DNA of 64,000 bases. Origin: Tabrizicola oligotrophica (lineage in GTDB: Bacteria > Pseudomonadota > Alphaproteobacteria > Rhodobacterales > Rhodobacteraceae). Both the position numbers and the translations under genes were made by a program. Where the stretch lies: contig NZ_JAAIVJ010000009.1 of assembly GCF_011008935.1 (NCBI RefSeq), forward strand, positions 62,001 through 126,000. The letters are read 5' to 3'. The notes under the pieces are model-generated. The model was not told the origin of the DNA, did not search any database, and saw nothing but the letters and a program-made list of their open reading frames with translations. This document shows positions 50,059-59,671 of this stretch, piece by piece. The number at the start of each line of letters is the position of its first letter. The first letter of the stretch is position 1.

Positions 50059-50810
50059 TCTGCGGCCTCCGCCACCGGACGGCGACCGTGGCCATGCACC
50101 AGCACGATGGCGAAATACGGGCAGTCCTCGGCATCGACTTCGGCCAGGGGCTGCAGGCGCTGGCCCGGCATGGTGCCGCGCTCGACCAGCCAGGCATCGC
50201 CCAGCCGCCCCGCCGCCGCCAGCGCGCGGCGCACCCGCGGCAGGTTGCGGCCGGTCTTCATGATCGCCAGCGCGTCCGAGCCCTGCATGTGGCGCAGCAG
50301 CTCGGCCTCGGGCAGCGTGCCCATCAGCACCGTCAGCACATCATCGCCCCAGGTGATCGGCTGGCCGGTGGCGTTCCAGCACCCCACCATGCCGGGAATG
50401 CCGGGGATCACCTCGACCGGGACCAGATCCTTCAGCCGCACATACAGATGCATGAACGAGCCGTAGAAGAAGGGATCGCCCTCGCACAGCACCACGACGT
50501 CGTGGCCTTGCTGCACCAGCACTTGCAGCCGCACCGTCCAGTCGTCGTAGAAGGCCGCAAGCAGCGCGTTATACTCCGGGCTGTCGAAGGGGATTTCGGT
50601 GGTGACCGGATATTCCATCGCGTGTTCGACGGCTCCGGGGGCCAGCATGCCCTCGACGATGCGGCGCGCCTGACCCTGCCGGCCGGCCTTGCGGAAATAG
50701 GCGATGTGGCGCGCGGCCCGGATCGCGCGGTCAGAGCGGACCGAGATCAGATCCGGATCGCCGGGGCCAAGGCCGGCACAGATGATGCGTCCAATCGGAG
50801 CCATGGTCAT
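50055..50810 (-). CDS. cobI: Precorrin-2 C20-methyltransferase
   Basis: 251 residues: IICAGLGPGDPDLISVRSDR, VVVLCEGDPFFYGSFMHLYV, EVIPGIPGMVGCWNATGQPI and the later TGRNLPRVRRAL. It makes precorrin-3A. ATGA overlaps join it to cobH and cobJ. Confidence 0.96.
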   Translation of the reverse strand: MTMAPIGRIICAGLGPGDPDLISVRSDRAIRAARHIAYFRKAGRQGQARRIVEGMLAPGAVEHAMEYPVTTEIPFDSPEYNALLAAFYDDWTVRLQVLVQQGHDVVVLCEGDPFFYGSFMHLYVRLKDLVPVEVIPGIPGMVGCWNATGQPITWGDDVLTVLMGTLPEAELLRHMQGSDALAIMKTGRNLPRVRRALAAAGRLGDAWLVERGTMPGQRLQPLAEVDAEDCPYFAIVLVHGHGRRPVAEAAE

Positions 50811-51436
50811 TCCTTCCGGCTAGCAAGGGCGTTGACGGCGGCGACGGTGATGGCCGAACCACCGAGCCGCCCCTCGACGATCACGGCGGGACAGGGCGGC
50901 GCGGCCATCAGCGCGTCTTTCGATTCCGCCGCCCCGATGAAGCCCACCGGGCAGCCGATGATGGCGGCCGGGCGCGGGCAATCGGGGTCTTCCAGCATGT
51001 TCAACAGGTGAAAGAGCGCGGTCGGCGCATTGCCGATCGCCACCACCGCGCCCGCCAGATGCGGCCGCCACAACTCCAACGCCGCCGCAGAGCGGGTGTT
51101 GCCGATCTTCGCCGCAAGCGCCGGCACCGATGGGTCATGCAGGGTGCAGATCACCTCGTTGCCCGCAGGCAGGCGCGGCCGGGTGATCCCCTCGCTGACC
51201 ATGCGCGCGTCGCACAGGATCGGTGCGCCGGCCTCCAGCGCCGCCCGCGCCGCGATGGCCATGCCGGGGGTGAAGCGGACATGACGCTCCAGCCCGACCA
51301 TGCCGGCGGCGTGGATCATGCGCACGGCGACGACCTCTTCTTCCGGGGTGAAGCGGGCAAGGTCGGCCTCGGCGCGGATGGTGGCGAAGGACTGGACGTA
51401 GATCGCCGCACCATCGGTTTCGTAGACATGCGGCAT
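50807..51436 (-). CDS. cobH: Precorrin-8X methylmutase
   Basis: 209-residue isomerase moving the C11 methyl group to C12 to give hydrogenobyrinic acid. The active-site His is in RMIHAAGMVGLERHVRF; ILCDARMVSEGITRPRLPAG and VGFIGAAESKDAL are conserved. The start shares one base with the cobG stop (TGATG), and the end overlaps cobI. Confidence 0.96.
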   Translation of the reverse strand: MPHVYETDGAAIYVQSFATIRAEADLARFTPEEEVVAVRMIHAAGMVGLERHVRFTPGMAIAARAALEAGAPILCDARMVSEGITRPRLPAGNEVICTLHDPSVPALAAKIGNTRSAAALELWRPHLAGAVVAIGNAPTALFHLLNMLEDPDCPRPAAIIGCPVGFIGAAESKDALMAAPPCPAVIVEGRLGGSAITVAAVNALASRKE

Positions 51437-52578
51437 CAGAACAGTCCTTTCAGGTCGATCGTGTCGGGGGCGAGCGCCCGCCGGTCAGGGGTGTCAAGCG
51501 TGGAGCCGCCGCGGATCAGGTCGAACCCGCCCGCGGTGGCGACAAGGGTCAGATCGGCGCGGCCCGGATGGGCACAGCCCTTGGCGCAGCCCGAGACATG
51601 CAGCAGCCGGCCTTCGGGCACCTGCGCCGCCAGGCGGGCCGCCAGTTCGCGCACCGGGGCCAGCGCCTGCAGGCAGGCCGGTGCGCCAGAGCAGGCCTCG
51701 ACGCGGCGGATCGGGTCGGCGGCAGTCAGGATCAGGCCGGCAAGATCGGGCAAGGCGCTCAGGCCTTCGACCAGCACCATCCGCCAGGGCGTGATGCGCA
51801 GGGGGCCAAGCGCGGCAAGCGCCTGCAGGGTTTCCGCCGTCATCTGGCCAAAAGCGAAGCCCACCAGCGCGCCTTGCGCCACCAGACCCGGCGCCGGCGG
51901 CGCAACGGCGGGTGCGGGCGCGACCCTGCCGGCGAGACGGCCCGCGGGGGCCGCTCCACGCCCGATCAGCGCCGCCATCCGGCCCCGGCCCTCGCTTACC
52001 CCACCGGCGGCGACGAACCACCGCGTCAATTCAACTGCAGCCTCGGCGGCTTCAGCGTCGGTCACCGGCGCCCCGAGCCCGGCGCCTTCGCAGCGCAGGA
52101 GCAGGCCGCCGCCGACTGCCCGTTCAAGCCGGATGTCCCCCGCAATGCCGCCGAAGACCGGCGCGGGGCCGGTATCGACGACAAAGCCGAACTTGCCCGG
52201 CAGCGGCGGCATCCGCGCCAGCGCCGCGCCCAGCGCTGCCGCCAGCGCATCGGTTCCGGCCTCGGCAAAGGGCGTCACAAGGATGTTGCGCCGGGCCTCG
52301 TCGCCGGCATCGGCGTCAATCAGGCCCAGCGCGTGCAGATCGGCGATCAGAGAGGGGTGCGCGGCTTCGGTCACGCCGCGCAACTGCACATTGCCGCGGG
52401 CCGACAGGTCGATCAGCCCGTTGCCATGCGCCCGCGCCGCCGCGGCGATCCCGGCTGCCTGCTGCCGGCTCAGCCGCCCGGCCTGCGGGCGCACCCGCAC
52501 CACCAGCCCGTCACCCGACATCATCGGGCGCAGCGCGCCGGGGCACCAGCCTTGCACCTGAAACGGCGACCCGGTCAT
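51436..52578 (-). CDS. cobG: Precorrin-3B synthase
   Basis: 380-residue oxygen-dependent monooxygenase of the nitrite/sulfite reductase fold. The Fe-S cysteines are visible as CSGAPAC (C-x5-C) and CAKGC (C-x3-C). CobG marks the aerobic cobalamin route; some Rhodobacter species use CobZ instead. ATG 52578 overlaps the cobN stop (ATGA), which fixes the start. Confidence 0.93.
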   Translation of the reverse strand: MTGSPFQVQGWCPGALRPMMSGDGLVVRVRPQAGRLSRQQAAGIAAAARAHGNGLIDLSARGNVQLRGVTEAAHPSLIADLHALGLIDADAGDEARRNILVTPFAEAGTDALAAALGAALARMPPLPGKFGFVVDTGPAPVFGGIAGDIRLERAVGGGLLLRCEGAGLGAPVTDAEAAEAAVELTRWFVAAGGVSEGRGRMAALIGRGAAPAGRLAGRVAPAPAVAPPAPGLVAQGALVGFAFGQMTAETLQALAALGPLRITPWRMVLVEGLSALPDLAGLILTAADPIRRVEACSGAPACLQALAPVRELAARLAAQVPEGRLLHVSGCAKGCAHPGRADLTLVATAGGFDLIRGGSTLDTPDRRALAPDTIDLKGLF

Positions 52579-55500
52579 GCGCCCTCCTGCAAGGCTGCTG
52601 CAATCGAATTGCGCCGTGTCACCCAAAGGCCGGCCTCGGCCAGACGCCGGAACAGATCACGCAGCGCCGCCAGCGCCGCCGGGTTCTCGCGCTCCATGAA
52701 GGCGACCAGATCGGCCCGGCCCAAGGTGGCCTCGTGGTAAAGATCGAAGAGATGCGGCGGCACGACCCCCGCCAGATGGGCAAAGGCCGCCATGTGGTCG
52801 GCGGTGGCGGCGATCTCGGCCGCACCGCGGAAGCCATGCGCCATCATGCCATCGGCCCAGGCCGGATCGGCGGCGCGGGCGCGCACGACGCGGGCGATTT
52901 CCTCGCTCATCGCCCGGGCGCGCGGACGGTCGGGCTGCGTGGCGTCGAGATGGTAAAGCGCCGGTTTCGCGGCCCCGAGACGCGCCAGCGCGGCGGCAAA
53001 CCCCGCCTCATGCGCGGCATAGTCGGCGGCCAGCAGAACATCGCTTTCGGGCAGGTCCTGCGCATGGACGAAACTGTCGGCGCCCCGCAGCCGGGCCTCC
53101 AGCCCCGCGCGGTCGTCGCGCGACTGGCCGTCAATGCCGATCGCCCAGGCCGAGGCCGCAAGCCAGGCCTCGCCCGCCGACGCCCGTGCCTCGGGCGTGA
53201 AATCATCCAGCGCCACGCCCATGCCAAGGCCGTATTGCCCCGGCTTCGGTCCGAAAACCCGGGCGGCGCGGGTGACATAGGGGTTGTCCGCTGCGGCTTC
53301 GTCGCGGTCTGCCAGCATCGTCGCCCCGGTTTCAAACAGCGTCGCCAGCCCCGGGAACACATCGCGGAACAGGCCGGAAACCCGCAGCGTCACGTCGATG
53401 CGCGGGCGGCCAAGCAGGGTCAGCGGCACCACCTCGACCCCCGCAACCCGGCCCGAGCCCGTATCCCAGACCGGTGCAAGGCCGGCCAGATGCAGCGCCA
53501 TGGCGAATTCCTCGCCCGCAGTGCGCATGGTGGCGCTGCCCCAGAGGTCGACGACCAGCCCCTGCGGCCAATCGCCCTGATCCTGAAGCGCCTTGCGCAA
53601 GAGTTCCTCGGCCAGTTTCACGCCCTGGGCATGGGCGGCGCGACTTGGCACAGAGCGGGGGTCGACGGCATAAAGGTTGCGCCCGGTCGGCAGCACATCC
53701 GACCGTCCGCGCGCCGGACTGCCCGACGGTCCCGCTGCCACGCGCTTGCCGTCAAGCGCGGCCAGAAGGCCCGCCCGCTCCTCGGCGCCGCAGGCGCCGC
53801 TGCCAAAGACATGCAAGCCCTCGCCATACTGGCTTTCCTTGATGTCGCAAACGAAGCGGTCGATCCGGGTGATCGCCTCGGCCGCGCCGGCGCCGGACGG
53901 GATGCCCAGATCGGCCTCGACGCTCGCGGCCTGCGCCTCGAGCCGGATCGCGGCGATCAGCCGGTCGCGCCGGGCCGGGTCCAGCCCATCGGCAGTGGAA
54001 TATTCATCGAGAAGCCGTTCCAGCCGGTGCAGCCCGTCGGGCAGACTGCTGGCGCGCAAGGGCGGCGGCAGGTGGCCCAGCGTCAGCGCGCCGATGCGGC
54101 GCTTGGCCTGCGCCGCCTCGCCGGGATCGTTGACGATGAAGGGATAGATCACCGGCAGATCGCCCACCAGCGCTTCGGGCCAGCAAGCCTCTGACAAGGC
54201 GACGGATTTTCCGGGCAGCCATTCCAGCGTGCCATGCGCGCCCATGTGGACAAGCGCCTGAATCCCCTGCGCCCGCAGCCAGAGGTAGAAGGCGACATAG
54301 CCGTGGCGCGGCACGCGGGCGAGGTCGTGATAATCGCCGTCGCGGGTGGCGCGCTCGCCCCGCTCGGGTTGCAGGGCGATCAGCGCATTTCCGGCGCGGG
54401 TGGCGGCAAAGCGGAACTGGCGGTCCTGACAGGCGGGATCGTCGGCAGGATTGCCCCAGGCGGCGTGGAGGTCATGGCGCAGCTTTTCCGGCAAGCCGCC
54501 CAGCGCCGCGAGATAGGCCTCCAGCGGCCAGTCCAGCCGGTCCGAGATCAGCGCCGGGGTCAGCGCCGCGCTGCCCACCTGGTAGCCGGCCTGCCCCAGA
54601 TCCTCCAGCAGCGCCCCGGTCGAGGCCAGCGCGTCAAGGCCGACGGCATGGGCCATCTGCCAGTCGCGCCCCGGGTAGCTGGACAGAACTACGGCCAGTT
54701 GCCGGGATGCTCGCGGGGTGGCGGCAAGGCGCAGCCAGCCCGTCACCCGCGCCACCACGGCGGCGACGCGGGCCGGATCGGCGCGATGGGCAAAGCGCGA
54801 GAATTGCAGCGCCGCATCGCGCGCGCCGGGTGACTTGAACGACACGAGGCCCGCGAACAACCGCCCGTCCACCTCGGGCAGGACGACATGCATCGCCAGA
54901 TCGGCGGGCGACAATCCGCGGTCGGACAACGCCCAGTCACGGCGGCGCGCGGTGGAGAGCGCGACCTGAAACACCGGGCAATCGGCCGCATCAAAGGGCG
55001 TCGCGCCATCCTCGCCCCGCGCCGAAAAGGCGGTGGCATTGACCACGGCAAGCGGCGGGCTGGCCAGCAGTTGCGGGCGCAGCCACTCGGCAAAACCGGG
55101 TGCCTTGAGCGAGGCGGCAAAGACGCCGCAGGCCGAAATGCCATTGGCGCGGAAGGCCCGGATCAGGGCATCGACCGGATCGGTATCGGCCGACGTCAGA
55201 TAGCTGCGGTAGAAGCTGACCAGAACATGCGGTCCGGCCGGCGGGGCCGCCAGCGCGCCCTGATCGGGGTCATAAAAGCCCATGTCGGGCAGGCGCTTGT
55301 CGCCCGGCACCGGCCCGGCATAAAGCCCCGCCGCCAGTGCAAGCTGGGCCAGCGCGGCCTGCGCCGCCACCGTGCCGCCGGTGTCGCACAGCTGCTGCAG
55401 CCGCCGCAGGGTCGATCCCGGCAGGGTCGAGACTGCATCGAGCCCCGGATCGGGCCGGCCATCGGCGGGCAGAACCGCCAGCGCAATGCCCTTGCGACGG

Positions 55501-55811
55501 GCCAGATCCTGCACCGAGGCGATGCCGTAGGGCCAATAGGCCTCGCCGCCGATCAGGCGGATCAGGATGGCCTTGGCCCCGGACAGGGTGCGCTCGACAT
55601 AGGTATCGACCGAAATCGGGTGCTTCAGCGCCACGATGTTCTGCAGCCGGAGCGAGGGCAGCTTGCCCGCCGCCCGGTGCCAGCCCGCCGCAAAGGCCCC
55701 AAGGTCGCTGTCCGAAAAGGACAGCACTACCATATCCGCCGGATCCTGCGCCGGATCAAACGGCGCCTCGGCGGAATCGAGTCCCTGGGTTTCGCGGAAG
55801 ACAACGTGCAT
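52575..55811 (-). CDS. cobN: Cobaltochelatase subunit CobN
   Basis: 1078-residue large subunit of the ATP-dependent cobalt chelatase, homologous to Mg-chelatase BchH. Recognisable blocks are VHMGAHGTLEWLPGKSVALS, VIYPFIVNDPGEAAQAKRRI, GLVVDLWGSATMRTAGEEFA and EIARVVRARAADPAWADGM near the end. It needs CobS and CobT, which are not in the window. It is shorter than Pseudomonas denitrificans CobN (about 1,275 residues). The gene follows cobW by about 110 bp, a stretch with no feature beyond a C-rich run. Confidence 0.95.
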   Translation of the reverse strand: MHVVFRETQGLDSAEAPFDPAQDPADMVVLSFSDSDLGAFAAGWHRAAGKLPSLRLQNIVALKHPISVDTYVERTLSGAKAILIRLIGGEAYWPYGIASVQDLARRKGIALAVLPADGRPDPGLDAVSTLPGSTLRRLQQLCDTGGTVAAQAALAQLALAAGLYAGPVPGDKRLPDMGFYDPDQGALAAPPAGPHVLVSFYRSYLTSADTDPVDALIRAFRANGISACGVFAASLKAPGFAEWLRPQLLASPPLAVVNATAFSARGEDGATPFDAADCPVFQVALSTARRRDWALSDRGLSPADLAMHVVLPEVDGRLFAGLVSFKSPGARDAALQFSRFAHRADPARVAAVVARVTGWLRLAATPRASRQLAVVLSSYPGRDWQMAHAVGLDALASTGALLEDLGQAGYQVGSAALTPALISDRLDWPLEAYLAALGGLPEKLRHDLHAAWGNPADDPACQDRQFRFAATRAGNALIALQPERGERATRDGDYHDLARVPRHGYVAFYLWLRAQGIQALVHMGAHGTLEWLPGKSVALSEACWPEALVGDLPVIYPFIVNDPGEAAQAKRRIGALTLGHLPPPLRASSLPDGLHRLERLLDEYSTADGLDPARRDRLIAAIRLEAQAASVEADLGIPSGAGAAEAITRIDRFVCDIKESQYGEGLHVFGSGACGAEERAGLLAALDGKRVAAGPSGSPARGRSDVLPTGRNLYAVDPRSVPSRAAHAQGVKLAEELLRKALQDQGDWPQGLVVDLWGSATMRTAGEEFAMALHLAGLAPVWDTGSGRVAGVEVVPLTLLGRPRIDVTLRVSGLFRDVFPGLATLFETGATMLADRDEAAADNPYVTRAARVFGPKPGQYGLGMGVALDDFTPEARASAGEAWLAASAWAIGIDGQSRDDRAGLEARLRGADSFVHAQDLPESDVLLAADYAAHEAGFAAALARLGAAKPALYHLDATQPDRPRARAMSEEIARVVRARAADPAWADGMMAHGFRGAAEIAATADHMAAFAHLAGVVPPHLFDLYHEATLGRADLVAFMERENPAALAALRDLFRRLAEAGLWVTRRNSIAAALQEGA

Positions 55812-55922
55812 GGCGCGACCTCAGCCCCCTGACCCGGGCGCAGCCCCCCCACTCCAGCCCTGCCCCACAAGGGGGGAGGGAGGCGCGGGAAGCTCAGCGA
55901 TGGCGGCGCAGCAGGCCATGGT

Positions 55923-56957
55923 TCAGGCCCCCAGAACCGCGCGGATCGCGGCCTCGTCGATGTCGTGATGCTCGGCGATCACCACCAGCTGCGACTGCCG
56001 GGGCGAAGCGCCCCAAGGCCGGTCGAACTGATGGCGCACCCGTTCGCCCACGGCCTGCACCAGAAGGCGCATCGGCTTGCCCTGCACCGCGATATAGCCC
56101 TTGACCCGCAGGATATCCTGTTCGCGCGCAAGGCGCTGGATGCGGGCGACCAGGTCGTCGATGTCGCCAACCTCGGGCAGCTCGATCACGACGCTTTCAA
56201 AGTCGTCATGCTCGTGGTCGTCATGGCCGTCATGATGGCTCGGGCGCGCGGCAAGGTCGTCCTCGGCGGCGGCGTTCAGACCCAGAATGACGCGCGGGTC
56301 GATGGTGCCGTCGGTGACGGGCAGGATCGGCAGCTTGCGCGGCAATTCGGCCTCGATCACCAAGCGGGCGGCGGCCAGACCGGCATCGCCCGCCAGATCG
56401 GCCTTGGTCAACAGGATGATGTCGGCGCAGGCGATCTGGTCTTCGAACACCTCGGACAGGGGCGTTTCATGGTCCAGACTGCCATCGGCCGCGCGCTGGG
56501 CATCGACCGCCGCGACGTCGGGGGCAAACCGGCCCGCCGCCACCGCCTCGGCATCGGCCAGGGCGACAACCCCGTCAACGGTGATGCGCGAGCGGATCGC
56601 CGGCCAGTCGAAGGCCTTGAGCAAGGGCTTCGGCAGTGCCAGACCCGAGGTCTCGATCAGGATATGATCGGGGCGTTCCGGCATCGCCATCAAGGCTTCG
56701 ATCGTCGGGATGAAATCATCGGCCACCGTGCAGCAGATGCAGCCATTGGCCAGCTCGACAATGTTTTCCACCGGGCAATTGGCATCGGCGCAGGATTTCA
56801 GGATGTCGCCGTCGACGCCCACGGTGCCGAACTCGTTGACCAGAATGGCCAGCCGCTTGCCCTGCGGGTTCTGCATCAGGTGGCGGATTAGCGTGGTCTT
56901 GCCCGCGCCCAGAAAGCCGGTGATGACGGTCACGGGGATCTTGGTCAGGTCGGTCAT
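55923..56957 (-). CDS. cobW: CobW GTPase, metal chaperone
   Basis: 344-residue COG0523 GTPase: the P-loop is ITGFLGAGKTTLIRHL, the metal motif is NGCICCTVADDF (CxCC) and the guanine motif is LLTKADLAG. A His/Asp-rich insert (SHHDGHDDHEHDD) before the C-terminal domain may bind cobalt. CobW is thought to load Co(II) for CobN. ATG 56957 follows the DUF1636 stop without a gap. Confidence 0.95.
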   Translation of the reverse strand: MTDLTKIPVTVITGFLGAGKTTLIRHLMQNPQGKRLAILVNEFGTVGVDGDILKSCADANCPVENIVELANGCICCTVADDFIPTIEALMAMPERPDHILIETSGLALPKPLLKAFDWPAIRSRITVDGVVALADAEAVAAGRFAPDVAAVDAQRAADGSLDHETPLSEVFEDQIACADIILLTKADLAGDAGLAAARLVIEAELPRKLPILPVTDGTIDPRVILGLNAAAEDDLAARPSHHDGHDDHEHDDFESVVIELPEVGDIDDLVARIQRLAREQDILRVKGYIAVQGKPMRLLVQAVGERVRHQFDRPWGASPRQSQLVVIAEHHDIDEAAIRAVLGA

Positions 56958-57314
56958 TCAAATCTCCATCGGGGGAATGCGGGCAAGGCTTTGCTTGCGA
57001 AAGATCACAGGGCGGTCGCGCCAGGGCACCAGACCATCGGCACTGGCGGCATAAAGCCCCGCGCCGCGCAGGATTTCGGCTGCGTCGGCATCGGTCATCC
57101 GGCCGTAGACATAAGACCAGCTGCCGGGCCGGGACAGGGCAACAGAGCAGCCGTGATCGCAGGCCGACAGGCATTCGGCGGCGCGGATCGTCACTCCCTG
57201 AGGGGCACCCGAGGCCACAAGCGCCTCATGCAGCCGCTTGCCGGGGCAGATCTCGCCCTCGGGCACCGGCTGGCCGGCGCGGCAGGTGGTGCAGACGTGC
57301 AGTATGGTGGCCAT
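56958..57314 (-). CDS. DUF1636 protein, paralogue 2 (first gene of the cobW operon)
   Basis: 118-residue Cys-rich protein: LHVCTTCRAG, EICPGK, AECLSACDHGCSVALS. Spacing suits a [2Fe-2S] thioredoxin-like ferredoxin or a metal site. It begins directly after riboswitch 2 and abuts cobW. Its link with the CobW chaperone suggests cobalt delivery or reduction, which is inference. Confidence 0.83.
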   Translation of the reverse strand: MATILHVCTTCRAGQPVPEGEICPGKRLHEALVASGAPQGVTIRAAECLSACDHGCSVALSRPGSWSYVYGRMTDADAAEILRGAGLYAASADGLVPWRDRPVIFRKQSLARIPPMEI

Positions 57315-57414
57315 GGCCCCTCCCGGTGGTGCTGACGGGAATGGCCGACGGTCCGGGCCTGACAAGCCCAGAACCCGAAGGTCACGGAACACCCCGTCCG
57401 CGCAATTCAGCTCA

Positions 57415-57635
57415 GGCCCTGGCAGGTCTCCCGGCTTGCGGATATCGGGGCACCTCGGGCGAAAGCCCTGCCCCGGCGCCCTGCCCGCCTTCCCGAACCT
57501 TGCGGCCAGTGGCATCGGACAGACCTTTCCGGTCACGGTCGCGGGGGCGGCTGCACTTCGGAGCCACGACGCAAGACGTCGCAAATCCTGTCGCATTCCC
57601 TCTTGGCCTGCCCTAAGACAGGCACCAGCGCCTTT
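57415..57635 (-). promoter_or_regulatory. Cobalamin riboswitch 2 (upstream of DUF1636-cobW-cobN)
   Basis: On the minus strand: AGAGGGAATGCG, GCCGCCCCCGCGACCGTGAC, GATGCCACTGGCCGC (B12 box), TTCGGGAAGGCGGG and GCCGGGAGACCTGCC, in canonical order. It ends about 100 bases before the DUF1636 start. It should repress the largest operon of the region when coenzyme B12 is abundant. Confidence 0.93.
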
Positions 57636-57688
57636 GCCCTCCTCCTGTGGCACAAAGCGGGCGCTGTCAAGGAGAAGGAATCGTCCCG

Positions 57689-58330
57689 ATGGTCGATACA
57701 AACGACATGGCCCCAGAGACACCGGGCGAAGATCTTGCCCGCCACGCCGCGAAGATGGCCAAGAAGAAGGCTGCGCGCGACAAGATCATGGCCGGAAAAT
57801 CGGGCGAAAAGGGCCTGATCATCGTCCACACCGGCGCGGGCAAGGGCAAATCCTCGTCCGGTTTCGGCATGATCCTGCGCTGTATCGCGCATGACATGCC
57901 CTGCGCCGTGGTGCAGTTCATCAAGGGCACCTGGGACACCGGCGAACGCCGCCTGATCGAGGGGCATTTCGGCGATCTGTGTCAGTTTCATGCCATGGGC
58001 GAAGGCTTTACCTGGGAAACCCAGGACAAGACCCGCGACATCGCCGCCGCCCGCGCCGGCTGGGAAAAGGCCAAGGAGCTGATCCGCGACCCCTCGATCC
58101 GTTTTGTCCTCCTGGACGAAATCAACATCGCGCTGCGCTATGACTATCTCGACCTTGACGAGGTGCTGACCTTCCTGCGCGAGGAAAAGCCACCGCTGAC
58201 CCATGTCTGCCTGACCGGCCGCAACGCCAAGGAGGCGCTGATCGAGGCGGCCGACCTTGCCACCGAGATGACCCTGCTCAAGCACCCGTTCCGCTCGGGC
58301 ATCAAGGGCCAGCCGGGGGTGGAGTTCTGA
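57689..58330 (+). CDS. cobO: Cob(I)yrinic acid a,c-diamide adenosyltransferase
   Basis: 213 residues of the CobA/CobO/BtuR type: P-loop VHTGAGKGKSSSGFG, then VVQFIKGTWDTGERR and LLDEINIALRYDYLDLDEVL. It adds the adenosyl ligand to reduced corrinoid. ATG 57689 follows AAGGAGAAGG; the gene is divergent from riboswitch 2 and convergent with the NnrS-family gene, 3 bp apart. Confidence 0.95.
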   Translation: MVDTNDMAPETPGEDLARHAAKMAKKKAARDKIMAGKSGEKGLIIVHTGAGKGKSSSGFGMILRCIAHDMPCAVVQFIKGTWDTGERRLIEGHFGDLCQFHAMGEGFTWETQDKTRDIAAARAGWEKAKELIRDPSIRFVLLDEINIALRYDYLDLDEVLTFLREEKPPLTHVCLTGRNAKEALIEAADLATEMTLLKHPFRSGIKGQPGVEF

Positions 58331-58333
58331 GCC

Positions 58334-59530
58334 TCAGGCCCGGCTGCCGCTGAACACCGGCCGCTGGACAGGGCCAAGCGCGGCAGGCAGGAAGCAGCGC
58401 AGGAACAGCGCCCAGCCTGCCAGCCAGCAAAGGCTCGCACCATCGGTCAGCCAGGGGCGCAGCTCGGGCCAGGGGGCGACGGCCAGCCGCAGGCAAGTGC
58501 CGGCCCAGAGCAGCAGGCAAGCGGCGGACAGGCCGCGCCGCGCCAGCAGCATTCCGCCCGCGCGTCGGGCGGCGGCCCGGGCCGCGACAGCAAGGATCAT
58601 GCCGGCCATCGCCCCCATGGTCAGGCCATGCACCAGATCGGCTTCGCTCAGGTGATCGGGAAAGAGCCGCGCCGCGCCGAGCAGGACAAGCCCGAGCGCC
58701 AGCCAGCCAAAGCCGCCATGCAGCATCCAGAGCAAGGGATTGCCGCCGACATGCCGGCTGCGCCAGCCGGCCAGCCGCCACGCCTGCACGCCTCCCGCCG
58801 CGACCAGCGCAAGGCCGCTGGCGCGCGTTTGGTTGAACAACGTCAGCGCCAAAGCCGCTCCCAGCAGGGCGAAGCCCAGCCGCGCGGCCGCCGTCTTGCG
58901 CGCGGGTGGCGGCACCGGACGGCCAGTCTGGCGCAGCCAGTTGTCGGTGAACCCGACGACCATCCGCCCCCCGACGACCGACACCAGAAGGGCAAACCCG
59001 AGGACACAGCCGCGGATCAGCACCATGCTGTCCAGACCGGGCCAGCCCCGCAGCGACGCCAACAGAAACGCCGCATCGCCCCCTCCGATTGCGGCAACGG
59101 CCAGCGGAAAGCCCCATTTCCCCGGCACGCGGCCCTGATGCAGGCCCCGCGCCAGCACCCCGGACACCAGCCCGAAATAGGCCAGACCCGGCAGCAGCAC
59201 CAGCAGGGCCGGCAGGACAGCCGCCAGCGCCAGGGCGAATCGCTGCGCGATCCAGCAGGCGACGATGGCGCCAAGCAGCCAGCCCCCGGTCGCCGCCCGG
59301 CCCGTCCAGCCCGACAGCGTGGTCAGCAGATAGCCCGCCAGTGCCGCGCCGCCAAAGCCGAAGATCATCTCATGGGCGTGCCAGGCAACCGGCGTGTCGA
59401 GGCTGGGCGGCGCAAACCCGGCGGCATCGCCCCACTGCCACCACGCGATTGCGACAACGGCCCAAAGGCCGGCGGCCAGAAACAGCGGCCGGTGCGGCAT
59501 CAGCCAGATATTCGACAGGGCAAGACGCAT
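58334..59530 (-). CDS. NnrS family haem-copper membrane protein
   Basis: 398 residues with about 12 hydrophobic segments. The N terminus ([40 protein letters not shown]) and later [13 protein letters not shown] with paired His are NnrS signatures. NnrS proteins carry haem and copper and protect against nitrosative stress in denitrifiers. The reading frame remains open far upstream over cobQ, but ATG 59530 starts the conserved protein. Its place inside the cobalamin region is unusual. Confidence 0.9.
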   Translation of the reverse strand: MRLALSNIWLMPHRPLFLAAGLWAVVAIAWWQWGDAAGFAPPSLDTPVAWHAHEMIFGFGGAALAGYLLTTLSGWTGRAATGGWLLGAIVACWIAQRFALALAAVLPALLVLLPGLAYFGLVSGVLARGLHQGRVPGKWGFPLAVAAIGGGDAAFLLASLRGWPGLDSMVLIRGCVLGFALLVSVVGGRMVVGFTDNWLRQTGRPVPPPARKTAAARLGFALLGAALALTLFNQTRASGLALVAAGGVQAWRLAGWRSRHVGGNPLLWMLHGGFGWLALGLVLLGAARLFPDHLSEADLVHGLTMGAMAGMILAVAARAAARRAGGMLLARRGLSAACLLLWAGTCLRLAVAPWPELRPWLTDGASLCWLAGWALFLRCFLPAALGPVQRPVFSGSRA

Positions 59531-59671
59531 CGGGGCTCCGGTCGTCGGGGCGGGCCTTGGCGAAATCGGCCGGCGACGATCATGCCACCTTGTCCTTGCC
59601 GCCTGCGGAAGGCTAGGGCTTGTGGCCAGAGGCCGATTGCCGCAGGCCTCGGGGAAGCGGAAGGAACGTCG

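Noticed and set aside
51912-54194. A 760-codon plus-strand frame opposite cobN and cobG
   Set aside because: Shadow frame; both minus-strand genes have clear family signatures and coupled starts.
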